NCBI RefSeq assembly: GCF_016808095.1 | Contig: NC_068974.1 | Location: 29,930,825-29,994,824, forward strand | Reading direction: 5' to 3' | Length of the DNA stretch: 64,000 bases | Origin: Vigna angularis | Lineage: Eukaryota > Streptophyta > Magnoliopsida > Fabales > Fabaceae | Shown: piece after piece, positions 50,618 through 63,160 of the stretch | How positions within the stretch are numbered: the first letter of the stretch is position 1 | Layout: each line of letters starts with the position of its first letter | Notes under the pieces: generated by a model | Database searches by the model: none | What the model was told of the DNA's origin: nothing | Seen by the model: only the letters and a program-made list of their open reading frames with translations | Made by a program: the position numbers and the translations under genes

Positions 50618-53038
50618 TGTAAGACCTTGGAAATTTAACCCAAAAACCCTCATGCCAAATCTCATTTAATGCACCCAAAACCCTGCTCAGACCATTTAAA
50701 ACGCACTCCCAAACTCTGCACACTGACGCCAAGTGTCAAGAACGGAAAGTTCGAAAATCAGTAGTGGAAGACAGGTGTCCGTATGAGAGTGCACGTTCGT
50801 TTTGCCTTGGGAAGAAAAATGATTTTCTGAAACACTTCTTCCCACTCTCTGCATGCACCATTCTTCCTCCTGAAAAACTGACTTTTCATTTCCTCCTCCT
50901 TCTCTCTAGAAAGCTTTCCTCTTCTCTCTACTGTAATTCATTTTCCTCTTCTCCGATCAACTTTCAGAAACCATAGAAGTGATCACGGCGTCCTAAGCTT
51001 TCTCTTAAACCAACAAGTGCAAGTTTGAAGCTGGTAAGTTTCTTCCCTTAGTTGTTCGTTCTTAGGTTTCATGCAAAACCAAGTTTTGGCTGCATGCAAG
51101 GGTGTAGTCTAAGTATTTCGATTTTCATGTGTTTAGATTAAGTTGGAATTGTTAAGTGATCGTGAGGATAGAAAGCTGTAAGCGGACGAACCAAAATCTT
51201 GCGTATAGAACGTTTCAGTCATGAATCCGGGTAAGGGAAGCTTATTAATTTAATTTATATGACTATGTGTTGCATGAACGTTCGTTGAATTGATTGGATA
51301 TGAAAATTTATGATGCTATGTTATGATGCATGAAATGTATGAGATTTCTGTGATTTGATGATATAAGATATGATTATTTGAATATAGTATGATTGTAGAT
51401 GGGTGAGACTATATGTTAAAATTGAAATTTGATAATATTGACTATGATAAGAAATACCCCTTATGATTGTGTACGTACGTTACTGGACGGTCTTTGACCG
51501 TTTGGTTTTCCAGTGAAAATGATTTGGTAAGGGATTCTTTCATTCGGAAAGAATCCTAGTTGAGGACGAACGCCCTCTTTTATTAATGCTACGTTTGAGC
51601 GTTCGGCCGAACGTAGATGCCCGAGTGTTATGTAAGGAGTTGAGAAGTTTATAATTATACCTTTGGACACTTAGTCATTTCTAAATTCTATCTTCACCAT
51701 CTCGTATTACCTTTAATTCTATTTCTATTATGAGTACAAGTCTGCGATGGGTCTCGACTCAAAGCGTTCGTTATGAGTGGCGCTCGGTCTTATACCGAAA
51801 CGCTCGTCCTAGTATTAAATTACCAAACGGGTGGAAATAGCGTTCGTCCAAATTTCAGTAAATCCGTGTACCGCGTTCGGTCATTGACTGGCAGTCGGCT
51901 TTTATAATTAAATTATTCTCGGTATGGTCATCTAAACGTCTTGAGGGTCTTTATCTATTTTGGATTCGGCCTAGAGCCTTCCTACTTAAGTTATTCTTTG
52001 AGTAATGATTTGATCTTCCTAGAGTCAGTTCATTCAACTGATTCGAGTAGAAAATTGACGTTCGGTAAATCTGATGTGTCGATTTTATTCAGTTCTGAAA
52101 TGAGAATCTCTCGGTCTAGTTTTTCACGTTCGTCCTCGTTATGAAGAGGGCTGAACGCTCGTTATTTTATGTAACTGTAATGAAAGACGAAAATGAGGTT
52201 AAAGTGAAGAATGATAATGAACGAACAGTATATGAGATGAAATAATGATTGTGGATTTTTGAACGAGCGTTCCAGGGAGGAACGACTCATGTATGGATGA
52301 ATATGAATATGGAATTTTGTAAAGTATGACTGTGGGCATGCTAATGCTGGCTGTTCATCCTGATGTTCCGTGAGTACTCGTCCTCACGTAGAGGAGGGTA
52401 GGTCATGTGTGGGAACGGCAGGAGGTCCTAGTCCTTAGGGGTACTTTGGATAGGGCTAACCTCGGGTGGCAGCTGATGTGATTATTCTAGTTACTACATC
52501 ACCCGGGTGCAAGGACGCCTGTAGCTACGTAGATTCATACAGTCCGGACGGTCCGTCTAGTGATAGTTTTTGGATGATTATATATGTTGAAATATTCTTG
52601 TGTGTTTGGAATGTTTGATTTAAATGTTGATGTATGAATTAAATTACATAAGCTTACCCTTCGTTTTTCCTTGTGTTGTCTCGTCCTTGTACGTCCGTCC
52701 TGTCATTGCAATGATCATCCGTGTGGGTGTGAGCAGAAGGCGAGGCATTGCTAGAAGACGTTATCGAAGAAGAAAACCTGGTAGACGTGGAAGTCAAAGC
52801 CGAGCCTTAGAGCGTTCGTTTATTTTAGATGTTAGCTTTTTAGTTTTTGAACGTTCGGTTATTTGATTTTGTAAAACCGTTCGTCCCGAACTTCTATTAG
52901 TTCTGAATTAATGTGTGGAATTCTGTAATTAAAGCCTTTTGGTTTATGAACTCTAATCTTAGTGTAAGACTGCATTGTTTTACTGTTAAATGTAATTAAT
53001 TCTATTATATGGTGATTACTGTATTTTAGGATGTTACA
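50618..53038 (+). mobile_element. Solo LTR, same family, copy 2 (2.42 kb)
   Basis: Starts TGTAAGACC, ends GGATGTTACA, flanked by the perfect 5-bp target duplication ATATG (50613-50617 and 53039-53043). It shares with copy 1 a long, highly conserved block (52340-52510: TTCCGTGAGTACTCGTCCTC onward) and many CGTTCGG-type motifs. The terminal GGGATGTTACA is also the terminus of the large element at 6124-18584, so the families are probably related. Confidence 0.9.
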
Positions 53039-53043
53039 ATATG

Positions 53044-55345
53044 AGTTATTTATAATTAATTAGTGCCAAATCTCCTTAATATATCCTCTGTCAAAAGATA
53101 CATTAAAATGGTATATTCTAAATATGAAAAGTGTTACCAAACAAATTGAATATAAACTTTTCATTTATGTCGCTTTTTAAATAAAATTTACTGAATTTAA
53201 CTAGGTTCAAATATAAGGGAAAGAAAAAAAATCATATTTGGCTAAAAGGAAAATATACATATATGTACTTGAAGGTAATAAATACAGTGGATGATGAAAA
53301 AGAAAAGTGAAAGAAAAAGGGTGACTAGTGGAGGGCTTGAACCTCTTGACTAACCAAAATTAATATTCTTTAAATTAGAATATATTAATAAGGTAACAAA
53401 TATAGTTGATGGTGAAAAAAAAATGTAAAGGGAAAAAGAGTGCTAAACGGAGGCTTTAGAGCTTCTTCCTATAAAAATATCATATTAAAAAGTAATATTT
53501 TTTTCCAATATATATATATACAAAAGCTAATATATTAATAATTAATATTTTTCCAATAAAAATGTATGATTAATGTGATGAACTGAATTAGTGAGTGGCA
53601 AGATAGTTCAATGTAACACCTCTTGGAGGCAATTTGACAGGTCTAACAATAAGCACAATACCAAATTAACAGCTCATGTTTATATATTTTATTGAATAAA
53701 TAAAATTTATGAATAATAGAAAGAAAAATTTTAAAAAAATTCAAATACTTAAGTCAAAATAAATATAGATAAATTCAAAAACTTAAACTAAAATGATAAT
53801 TTATTAATTATAAAAAAGTTATTAAGTTAATACAAAAAAAAAATCTTTTAAGAAATAATTCAAGAAGTAAAGTTCAAATACAAAAATGTTCAATAATAAA
53901 CAATGAAACAAAAAATAATCAGATAAACCAATTTAATAGTTTTAGATTATAAACACTACTCATTTTGTATAGAATATATATTTTTTAGTACCTAATATAG
54001 TATTATCCATGTTATGAGTTGAACTATCTAGTGGCAAGATATTTTAATGTATCATCTTCCAGACAAGTTGATTGGTTTAATACAATTTTTTTATCACAAT
54101 ATTAAATTAACAACTCATGATGTAAACGTGAGTACTTGTAATTGGGTAAATTAGATTTTCTAATACAATTTGATATAGTTTTTTTCTACTGTTGTGCGTC
54201 TTAATTGACAACTTTTATATTAATTTGTTTCATAATTGAAAGAGTTTTTTAATTTTAATTTAGAATGAAATGTTCACTGAGTTTAAAACATAGAAATCCA
54301 AGATAACTTTTACCAATTTTTTTAAGCATACTATTATAAAAACCAAACAAACTATTAATCGTATAGAAACTTAGAAAAAGGTTGAAACAAAAAGAAAAAT
54401 AAAATATATCAAACAAAAAGAATCCAATTTCACAAACTATTTTAACTATTGGATTGATTAGGGGAGGAAGTTACTCATTTTTGTTGTGATCAATAGTCAT
54501 TTCTAATTTCTAAGATATATATATATATATATATATATAGACAAAATCAATAAACTGAATCTAACTTTAATCGCTTTAGCTAATTCACAATGAAAAATGT
54601 TAATATGGATTCATCGGTTGAACAGAGTTAATGTGCAATTAATGTCGCAACGGCTACGATTAAATAATTAAAATTTATATTAATAATTATTAAGAGGTAA
54701 AATTAATTGATCAGATTTCTTTAAGCTCTATAAATAAAAATTTATTTTCATAGTGTCTAAAAACACTTATCCTCGTGCATTTAAGGAGAAACGGAAAATT
54801 ATTATAATTTTACCTCATACTAAAATAGGAGAATCTATATTCACCCATATCAAATTATTTCATAGAATTTTACTTTACACGTTAGTTTAGTTTTGTGTTA
54901 TACAAGATTTCTATTTATTCAACCTATGTCACTGCTAAAATGTGGATAGACCCTTCTATTTTATAAAATTCAAAGAAAACAAATTATTGAAGTAATGTGG
55001 CATGAGTAATAACTAATAAAAATAAATAGTTAAAAATATATTAAAACTTTGAATAACTAAACATAATTGCTAGCTTAATTGACAATAACAAATTTCAGCA
55101 ACACAAAACTTTAATCAAATTAGCAAATAGTTTTTTTTCTTTCAAATTTCTAAAATAGAATTGAATCCATGATTAACTCAAACCTAAATCTTATTGGAAA
55201 AGTTGAATTCAGAATCTCCTTCACCTTTATCGTTAAATCAATCAATTATGTGGGTGATTAATCATTTGATTAAAAATTTAAATACAGATAAATAAATAAT
55301 ACTGTTTATAAAAAATTAGAAAAGAAATATTGATGTTAATTTGGT
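53044..55345. other. AT-rich intergenic region with short (TA)n
   Basis: A (TA)n tract lies at 54515-54539. No gene or element recognised; the right end would hold the 3' UTR of the ubiquitin-like gene. Confidence 0.5.
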
Positions 55346-55654
55346 TTAACTGTATAAATCTGAAGAAGTAAACCTAAAATTATCGGTAGAATCATCATCA
55401 ACTGAAGTGAAGAAGAGGTAAATATGAGATCCATCTTGAATTCCAGAATCAAGCAGAGACAGGTTTTCATCCTCCTTGCTCATTATAGGGCATTCACCAC
55501 TATCAAGAACAAATATTAAACGATCACTGGGTAGCTTTTCTTGAGCCTCAATTTCCCTCTTTAGATCTTCAAATGTTGCATCATTCTTCACTTCAATGTA
55601 GAAAAGTGCTCCTGTCAGATTCTCCACCACCACCTTCATGCCTTTTCTCATCAA
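55346..55654 (-). CDS. Small ubiquitin-like domain protein (102 aa, intronless)
   Basis: A single beta-grasp ubiquitin-like domain covers about residues 6-83: MKVVVENLTGALFYIEV, FEDLKREIEAQEKLPSDRLIFV and LSLLDSGIQDGSHIYLFF match the order of ubiquitin strands, helix and the LxDYxI-like segment. After it come about 20 polar, acidic residues with no Gly-Gly end, so it cannot be conjugated like ubiquitin and would act as a binding or adaptor domain. A TATA-like TTTTATAAG lies at 55686-55694 and a stronger TATA run at ~55812-55826 on the same strand. It is isolated from other genes. It could be a young retrocopy or a fragment of a larger ubiquitin-domain gene; no poly-A tract confirms that. Confidence 0.7.
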   Translation of the reverse strand: MMRKGMKVVVENLTGALFYIEVKNDATFEDLKREIEAQEKLPSDRLIFVLDSGECPIMSKEDENLSLLDSGIQDGSHIYLFFTSVDDDSTDNFRFTSSDLYS

Positions 55655-55699
55655 CCATTGCTACTATTATCCATTTACTTTTCAACTTATAAAACAAAC

Positions 55700-57810
55700 A
55701 CAACTTAGAATTCGATTTTGAACAATGTTCATGTGTTTGGCATTTTAGGGAGTTAGTTTATGCACATTGAATGCATACTGAAGTTGCTATGCCCAAATTG
55801 TCCCTGTTCTATTATTTATATTATACTCATTGCCTTTTAAATATTATAAATTTGACTATAAGGAATACAACTTTAGTCACAAATTAGTTGAAATTATAAT
55901 GTTTGGTTGTTTTGAATATTTCTTTCACGGCTAATAAAACGGATCTAGAACTTCCCTATCCCAAATATATGGTGGTTGTTTGTAACACAATATTAGGAAG
56001 TATTAATTGATTTTGTTTACTCATTCTCCAATTTTCTTTTTTCAAAAGAATCATGAGATGTTCCGTTAAATTTTTATTTTATTTTATATAAAAGCATTAT
56101 ACAATTTTGAAAATTTTTTAATACTTCTTTTTTATAATGTAACGAGTGTCTATTTTATCAAGTCCAAATAATTTAGCCATACTACTAAACAAAAATAAAT
56201 CTAACTAGTATGTAAAGTATGAAGAAATTTATCTTTTATGCAAAATAAATATTATTTATAGTTTGAAGCAAACCAAATTAATATATCTCTTGTTTTATTA
56301 TTTATCTCTTATTTTATAATTTATTTGTTAAATATTTTGTCTTCAAAGCAATAATATGATGGATTGTTTGGTTTAGGAGTAAGAAAATTTTCTTTTAAAC
56401 TTGGTACTTAATAAATTAAAGATTTCTGTTTAAGATTTTGAAATAATTATTTTGGCAAAGTGTTTGAAACATTTTTGGAATTTTCTTTGTTACTCAATAT
56501 ATTTTTTACATAATAACTTTATATGTGTATATCAACTTAATCTAAATAAAGGTATGTGAATAGAAAAATGCTTACCGAGACATTAATTGAGAAACAACAA
56601 AACTTGTTAATTACCATTATGTTAATAATACATGCGTTAAGTGTATTCACTTTTTTTATACCAAAAAATAAAAATAAAAATTTTACTATTATTATAATTA
56701 TTAAAATAAATATATGTTTTCCTCTTCCTATACTTTAGTATAAAACACAAATTTTGTTTTACTCTTTAGGTTATATAATCTACAAGAATGATTTTCAGAT
56801 TATGCAATTTACAAGTAAAAAATGACTTCTTGAGTGTACAATTTGAAAATAACTTTTTTTTCTTAAAAAATGTTCTATTATACAATCTAAAAGTTAAAAA
56901 TTACTTTCAAATTACGCAACTCATATCTCAAATGACTTTTGGATTATGTAGTCCAAAACTATTTTCAGAAATCATGTTTAGTTTTTAGATTGAACAATTC
57001 GAAACTATTTTTACTTTTACATTGGATTGAACAATTTGAAAAACGTAAAATGAAAGTTTTTTTCCACATAGAGGTGCAGAAATAAATATATGGAGGTGCA
57101 GGAAGAAACTATCAGAAAGAAAAAGTTAGCTGAAGTATATCTAAGAGTGTTACTTCCTTCACCACTCCAAATCTGGTTCCTACACCTCCCCAAATTTTTC
57201 TTATTTCAAAAATATCTTAGGTTAAAACTTTTTAACTTTTACCATTTAATTTTATTTACTTTTTTCAAATGCCTAATTCTTCAGCTCTCACTTCCTTACT
57301 TTTCTCTTTCTCTAATTACATACAAACCCCACCTCCTCACTTTCTCTCTTCCTCTCTTTTTTGATCACACAGAGATCCGTCCACGGATGTTAAGATCCAT
57401 TGAAGGTTGAATGGATTTCCCACATCCGTTTAAACCTTTGCGTTTTAACTCTTTTAATTTTTTTTGTTTTTAGTATATTATTTTTTTTTTGTAGATTTTA
57501 ATTTCTGAATATTGTAAATGTTTATTTGTGTAGATTTTACATAATTTAATAATTTTTGTAATATTTTTTATGTATAAGAAATTGTTAAAAAATAAGATAA
57601 ATCGTTGAAAGAGAAAAGTGAGGGAATGAGAGCAGCACAATTAAGGTTTCAAAAAAGTGAGGAGGTGAGAGATGAGTTGTTTAACGGATCTTAATTTATG
57701 TCCACTATCATGAGAATTTTTTTTAACTGGAGGACAAAATGAAAATGGAGAGGTGCTGGGAGCAACCTGTGGTAGTGGAGAAAGTAATAATGTCGTCAAA
57801 ATGGGTTGAA
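55700..57810. other. AT-rich intergenic region
   Basis: No gene supported; open readings at 56556-57410 are low-complexity (Phe/Ile/Leu-rich) and look like chance. Confidence 0.5.
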
Positions 57811-57960
57811 ACCCGTGAGCTAACCGGGCTCACCACGGGTTTGAGTCGGGTTGGGTTGGAAAAAAATCCAAAATTTTTTATGCGAGCCAATTTTGACCCG
57901 GCTCACACGGGTTGAACCCGTGGTGGGTCAGGTTGGCTCACTAACCCACCTATTTTTTTT
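57811..57960. repeat. GGGTT/AACCC inverted-motif repeat
   Basis: Interleaved copies of ACCCGTG, CACGGGT, GGGTTG and CAACCCG give several overlapping inverted repeats in about 150 bp. This kind of block is common in plant non-autonomous DNA transposons. No target duplication found. Confidence 0.55.
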
Positions 57961-58855
57961 AATTAAATCAAATTAATTATTTAAATTATATTTTTTTTAT
58001 TGAAATCAAATTAATTATTCAAAACGTACAACCTTTACTTACCAAAAGATTTAACTCAAAACTGGTTGCATGGTTTTGAACTAACATTATTGTTATTCTC
58101 ATATGTCTTTAATTATTTATTACTTGTGTTTCAATATTATTAGTTAACACTATTTTTTATTGTATTGTAGATGGGAGATAAAGAAGAAATGCTTCAAGAG
58201 AGCATAATACTGTGGATTTATTCATTCAGGATTCCAATTTAATAGATGATAATATTATAGATTGGATAATTCAAGAATATATCATTTGTTTTATCTTGTT
58301 TTTAACCTATCTACAAGCATGATAGTTTTATCTTGTGCTATATATTTTTGTTAACAATTATATGTAGTTTCTTAGTCAAACAGTTATGTATGTAAAACAT
58401 AATTAACAGAAATAAGAAAGAATAATTTTTTGGTTGAACTGTCTTTAGTAATACTAAACAAAAGTAAAATTAAGTAGTATACAACGTATATGTGGTTGTC
58501 CCTGTTTTCTTATGCATATTATAGTCCTTAGTTTTTATAGTCATTAGTTTTTAAATATTAACGCATTAAACTTTTGAGTAAGTGATCTTACTTAAGTCAC
58601 AAATAAGTAAGTTCAAATTATACAGTTTAGCTGAGAATTTATTTTAACGAATATGTTTTCATTTTTTTTAAGATAACAAAAAATAATATAATATAGTTAA
58701 ATTTTACAATTTCATTATAGATAATTTTTATATATTATGTAAATAATTTTTTTTACAATAGATAGTTTTTATAATTTTAAAAATTGTTAAATTTGAAAGA
58801 AAATTCAAATAATAAAAAGGTTAAATTTAAAAAAAAATATATCACTTAAATAGTA
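57961..58855. other. AT-rich stretch left of copia
   Basis: A short reading from 58171 (MGDKEEMLQESII) soon stops; nothing else seen. Confidence 0.4.
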
Positions 58856-58860
58856 AAATT

Positions 58861-61800
58861 TAATAAAAGTTTTAAAGAATAATTCTGATGTATTATTTCA
58901 AAGAGTAGAGTATCATATATATATACATTCAATGATCCTATAATTCTTCATCTATTAAAGGAATGACATGTGCACAAATCTGCACAAATTATAATAATAT
59001 CCAAACTATAAGTAAGACAATATTTGATTATCTAATATCCTTTAATAGAATATTTGACATATCTTAACACCCTTACTCAAGTTGGTGCATGGATATCACA
59101 CATTCTCAACTTGAATAGAGATTCATTAAACAATCTTCTTGACACTCCTTTGGTGAGAACATCAGTCAATTGCAATTTTGATCTTACAAAAGGAAATGAA
59201 ATTATTCCAGCTTCAAGCTTCTCTTTGATGAAATGTCTATCAATCTCCACATGCTTTGTTCTATCATGTTGCACAGGATTGTGAGCAATTGCTATAGCCG
59301 AAGTATTGTCATAGTACAAACTCATAGCTTCATTTTGTTTAAAGCCCAAATCTAATAGCACATTTTTAATCCACAAAAGTTTACATACACTTAGTGTCAT
59401 GCCTCTAAATTCTGCTTCAGCACTAGATCTTGCTACTATAGGTTGTTTTTTACTCCTCCAAGTTACAAGATTCCCTCTTACAAAAGTAAAGTATCCAGAG
59501 ATAAATCTTCTATCATCTTTTGAACCTGCCTAATCTACATCAGTGTACCCTTCTACCTTTAAGTTTTCATGATTTGAGAACAAAATTCCTTTTCCACGAG
59601 CGAACTTCAAATATCTCAAAATCCTTTCAACAACATCCATATGAAGCTTTCGTGGGTCATGCATAAATTGACTAACAACATTCACTGTATAGGTGATATC
59701 TGGACGTGTATGACACAAATAAATTAATTTTCCTACCAGCCTTTGGTATCTTCCTTTGTCTATGCTTGCTGAATTTGAGCATTGAAAGAGTTTATGATTT
59801 TGTTCAATTGATGTATCAGCTGGTTTACTCCCAAGCAGCCCAGTTTCTGATAGTAAATCAATAGTATATTTTCTTTGGCATAGAAAAATACCATGTTTTG
59901 ATCTAGCTACTTCAATACCCAAAAAATATTTGAGGTTTTCAAGTTGTTTCATCTCAAATTCAGATGCAAGGTATTGTTGTAAACTAGAAATCTCATCTTG
60001 GTCATTTCCTGTAACAATCATGTCATCTACATATATAATCAAAGCTGTAATTTTTCCTTTTCCTCTCTTAAAAAATAAGGTGTGATCAGAGTTACTTGCT
60101 CTATAGCCAAAAGCCTTCATAGACTTGGTAAACCTTCCAAACCATGCTCTTGGGGGATTGTTTTAATCCATATAGAGCCTTCTTTAATTTGCAAACCTTC
60201 ATTCCAATCGAATCAGTCATGCCTGGTGGAGAATCCATATAAATTTTTTCTGAAATTTCTCTGTGTAGGAAATCATTTTTCACATCAAATTGTAGAAGAG
60301 GCCAATCTTGGTTTGCAACTAGCGACAAAAGTATTCTCACAGTATTGAGCTTGGCTACCGGTGCGAACGTCTCTTGGTAATCTACACCATAAGACTGAGT
60401 GTAACCTTTAGCCACAAGTCGTGCTTTATACCTCTCAATAGTTCCATCAGCTTTATGGTTAATTGTAAAGACCCATTTGCAGCCCACAGTTTTCTTCCCT
60501 CTTGGTAAGGACACAAGATCCCAAGTGTTATTTTTTCTAAAGTTGCCATCTCCTTAACCATTGCTTCGGTCCATTTAGGATCTGCCAAAGCTTCCTGTAC
60601 ATTACTAGGAATAGAAATTGAAGATAATTGAGATACAAATGATGCATATGACTGAGATAACCTGTGAGATAACACATATTTACTAATGGGATATTTAACT
60701 TTGGCTTGGAGGTCTGGTTCATATTTAACTGGAGGTTGACCACGATTAGAACGAGGTGAAAGAATATATTGAACAGTAGTAGACTCAGTGTTTAGTGTGC
60801 TGGTGGTCTCACGTAGAGAAGAATCAATTCCATGATCAATTTCATCTAAATTAGTATTATTAGAGATAGGATCAGAAGGTATCTCTGAAGAGTCAAGCTG
60901 AACCCGTGGAGAAGATTGAGTCAATTGGTTATGATTAGAAGACACTGTATTATCCAGAAAAGAAGAGTCCATATTTAGGATTGGCTCACTTCCTGTAGAA
61001 TGATCCTCACACAATAATTTATCTTCACAATCAAACATACCAACATCATGATTATGCACTTCACTTTCATTGCCTCCCTGGAGATTCAACATAAAAAAAT
61101 TCATGCTCATTAAATGTCACATCCATAGAAATATTAAATTTCTTTGATGGTGGATGGTAAGCACGATAACCTTTTTGAGTTGATCCATACCCAACAAAAA
61201 CACATTTGATCGCTCGTTCTTCAAGCTTTGCACGTTGATGTGGGTGTAAGTGAACATATATAACACATCCAAAAATATGAGGTGGTAAATAAACTATGGG
61301 AGGAAGGATACAATGATCAGACAACACATCAAAAGGCCTTCGAAAGTTAAACACACTAGAATGGGTTCGATTAATTAAATAAACGGCAGAGCTCACAGCC
61401 TCACCCCATAAATGAGATGAGACATTACCATCTATCAAAAGTGATCTTGTCACCTCTAATATATGTCTACTTTTCCTCTCAGCCACTCCATTTGGTTGTG
61501 GTGAATAAGGACATGTAGTTTGATGCAAGATGCCTTTAGAGTTCATGAACTCTATTAATTCAGTCTTAAAATATTTCCCTCCATTGTCTGATCGAATGAC
61601 CTTAATAGATGTGTTAAATTGTGTAACAATCAAATGATAGAAGGAACGAACCACATCACACACATCACTTTTATATTTAAGCAAATATACTCAGGTTACC
61701 CGAGTACAATCATCAACGAAACTGATAAACAATTTTTTTTCCATTATGTGTAGATTGCGAGGCAGGGCCCCAAACATCTATGTGAATTAATGAAAAAGGA

Positions 61801-62814
61801 AAATCAGTTTTGTTATTACTTAAAGGAAACACAACACAATGATTTTTTTGCCAAAACACAAGTTTCACAAAAAAAAATCAGAAATATTGCATTTATGAAA
61901 TAGTGATGGAAATATTTTTTTAAATAACCAAAAGAGGGATGTTCCAACCGTCTATGTCACAACCAGATTTCTTTTTTGTTTTTATCTTGTATGTGGTCGT
62001 TCGCAAGACAAGCCAATCCTTTTTTATGGTTTGATTGTGAGACATTTTCAAGATAATATAGTCCTTCACTCTCTCTACCACTAGCAATCTTCTCCTTGGA
62101 ATGGATGTTCTGAAAAAGACAATGGGTTGGGTAAAACAAGGCAACACAAAAATGTGATTTGGTTAATTTGCTGACAGAGATAAGATTACAGTTTAATGTA
62201 GGAACAAATAAAACATCAGGAATCGATAAGGAGGGTGAGAGGGATATAATACATATACCTTCAATAGGAGATGAGACTCCATTGGCATTAATAATAACAG
62301 TTTTAGAACGGTTAGAGGAAAAATTAGTAAATATATGAGAATCACAAGTCATATGATCACTAGCACCCGATTCAATTATCCAATCACTACCCTTAGTAAC
62401 AATAGAAAGATTAAGGGCAGAGTTAGATATACCTGACTTGGTCACAAATCCGACAGCAGTAGAAATATAACTCTTGGAAGTAGCGAAAGTTCCAGAATCA
62501 TGTTTCTCCGATTGATTGTTATCGAAAGAAGTCATCAAAAATATTCAATGAAAAAAAGCATTGATTCCTATATTGTAGAGGATATCAGTGTTTGGCTCTT
62601 GATGCCATAATAAAAGGTTTAAAAAATAATTCTGATGTATTATTTCAAAGAGTAGAGTACCATATATATACATTCAAGGATCCTATAATTCTTCATCTAT
62701 TAAAGGAATGACATGTGCACAAATCTGCACAAATTATAATAATATCCAAACTATAAGTAAGACAATATTTGATTTCCTAATATCCTTTAATAGAATATTT
62801 GGCATATCTTAACA
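58861..62814 (-). mobile_element. Ty1/copia element with both LTRs and target duplication, coding decayed
   Basis: LTRs at 58861-59069 and 62608-62814 (about seven substitutions and one short indel between them). The target duplication AAATT is at 58856-58860 and 62815-62819. The primer site on the minus strand, TGGCATCAAGAGCC (62594-62607), abuts the 5' LTR and is a variant of the iMet site. The interior runs protease to RNase H on the minus strand with several breaks. Older than the copia at 9517-13295. Confidence 0.92.
59077..62538 (-). pseudogene. Copia polyprotein, frameshifted (protease, integrase, RT, RNase H)
   Basis: Pieces on the minus strand: protease ESGASDHMTCD (61957-62538), where the usual DSG is ESG; the integrase core with RSDNGGKYF and NGVAERKSR (61067-61684); a linker (60382-61110); RT in two frames, with YVDD in LIIYVDDMIVTGND (59530-60514); and RNase H with AEAEFRGM (59077-59400 and upstream). 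Breaks lie near 61690, 61090, 60450, 60110 and a stop after YTDVD near 59530. Most of gag is absent. No functional product. Confidence 0.88.
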
Positions 62815-62929
62815 AAATTGTTAAAAAAATGTTATTAAAGGATAAAATAAGAAATAAAATGTGAATATTAAAAAGAGAGAGTCTCTTTTTATATAATAGT
62901 ATATAGAAGTATAGATAAAATTAGGTTTA

Positions 62930-63160
62930 ATGTCTTCAGAGGTCCCTATTTATGCAGATTCGTAGCAATTGGGTCATCGTATTCTGAAAGTTCTCAATTG
63001 GGTCCCTATTTTGGTAAAATTGAGTCAGTAATACCCTTGTCGTTAATTGCTGTAAACGACGTTAACTTTTTTGCAATGTGGCATGCTGAGGTGTCCTTTA
63101 ATTACGACGTGGCACAATATGAGGTTATTACGTGGATATTTATATCATTTTAAATTTTAA
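62930..63160. repeat. MULE-like terminal repeat segment
   Basis: GGTCCCTATTTATGCAG and CAATTGGGTCCCTATTTTGG, then TGACGT-type motifs (ACGACGTTAAC, ACGTGGCAC), resemble the long terminal repeats of legume Mutator-like elements. The other end would be outside the window. Confidence 0.45.

Noticed and set aside
57090..57410. 106-codon open frame
   Set aside because: Phe/Leu-rich reading of T-rich DNA with no start context or homology.
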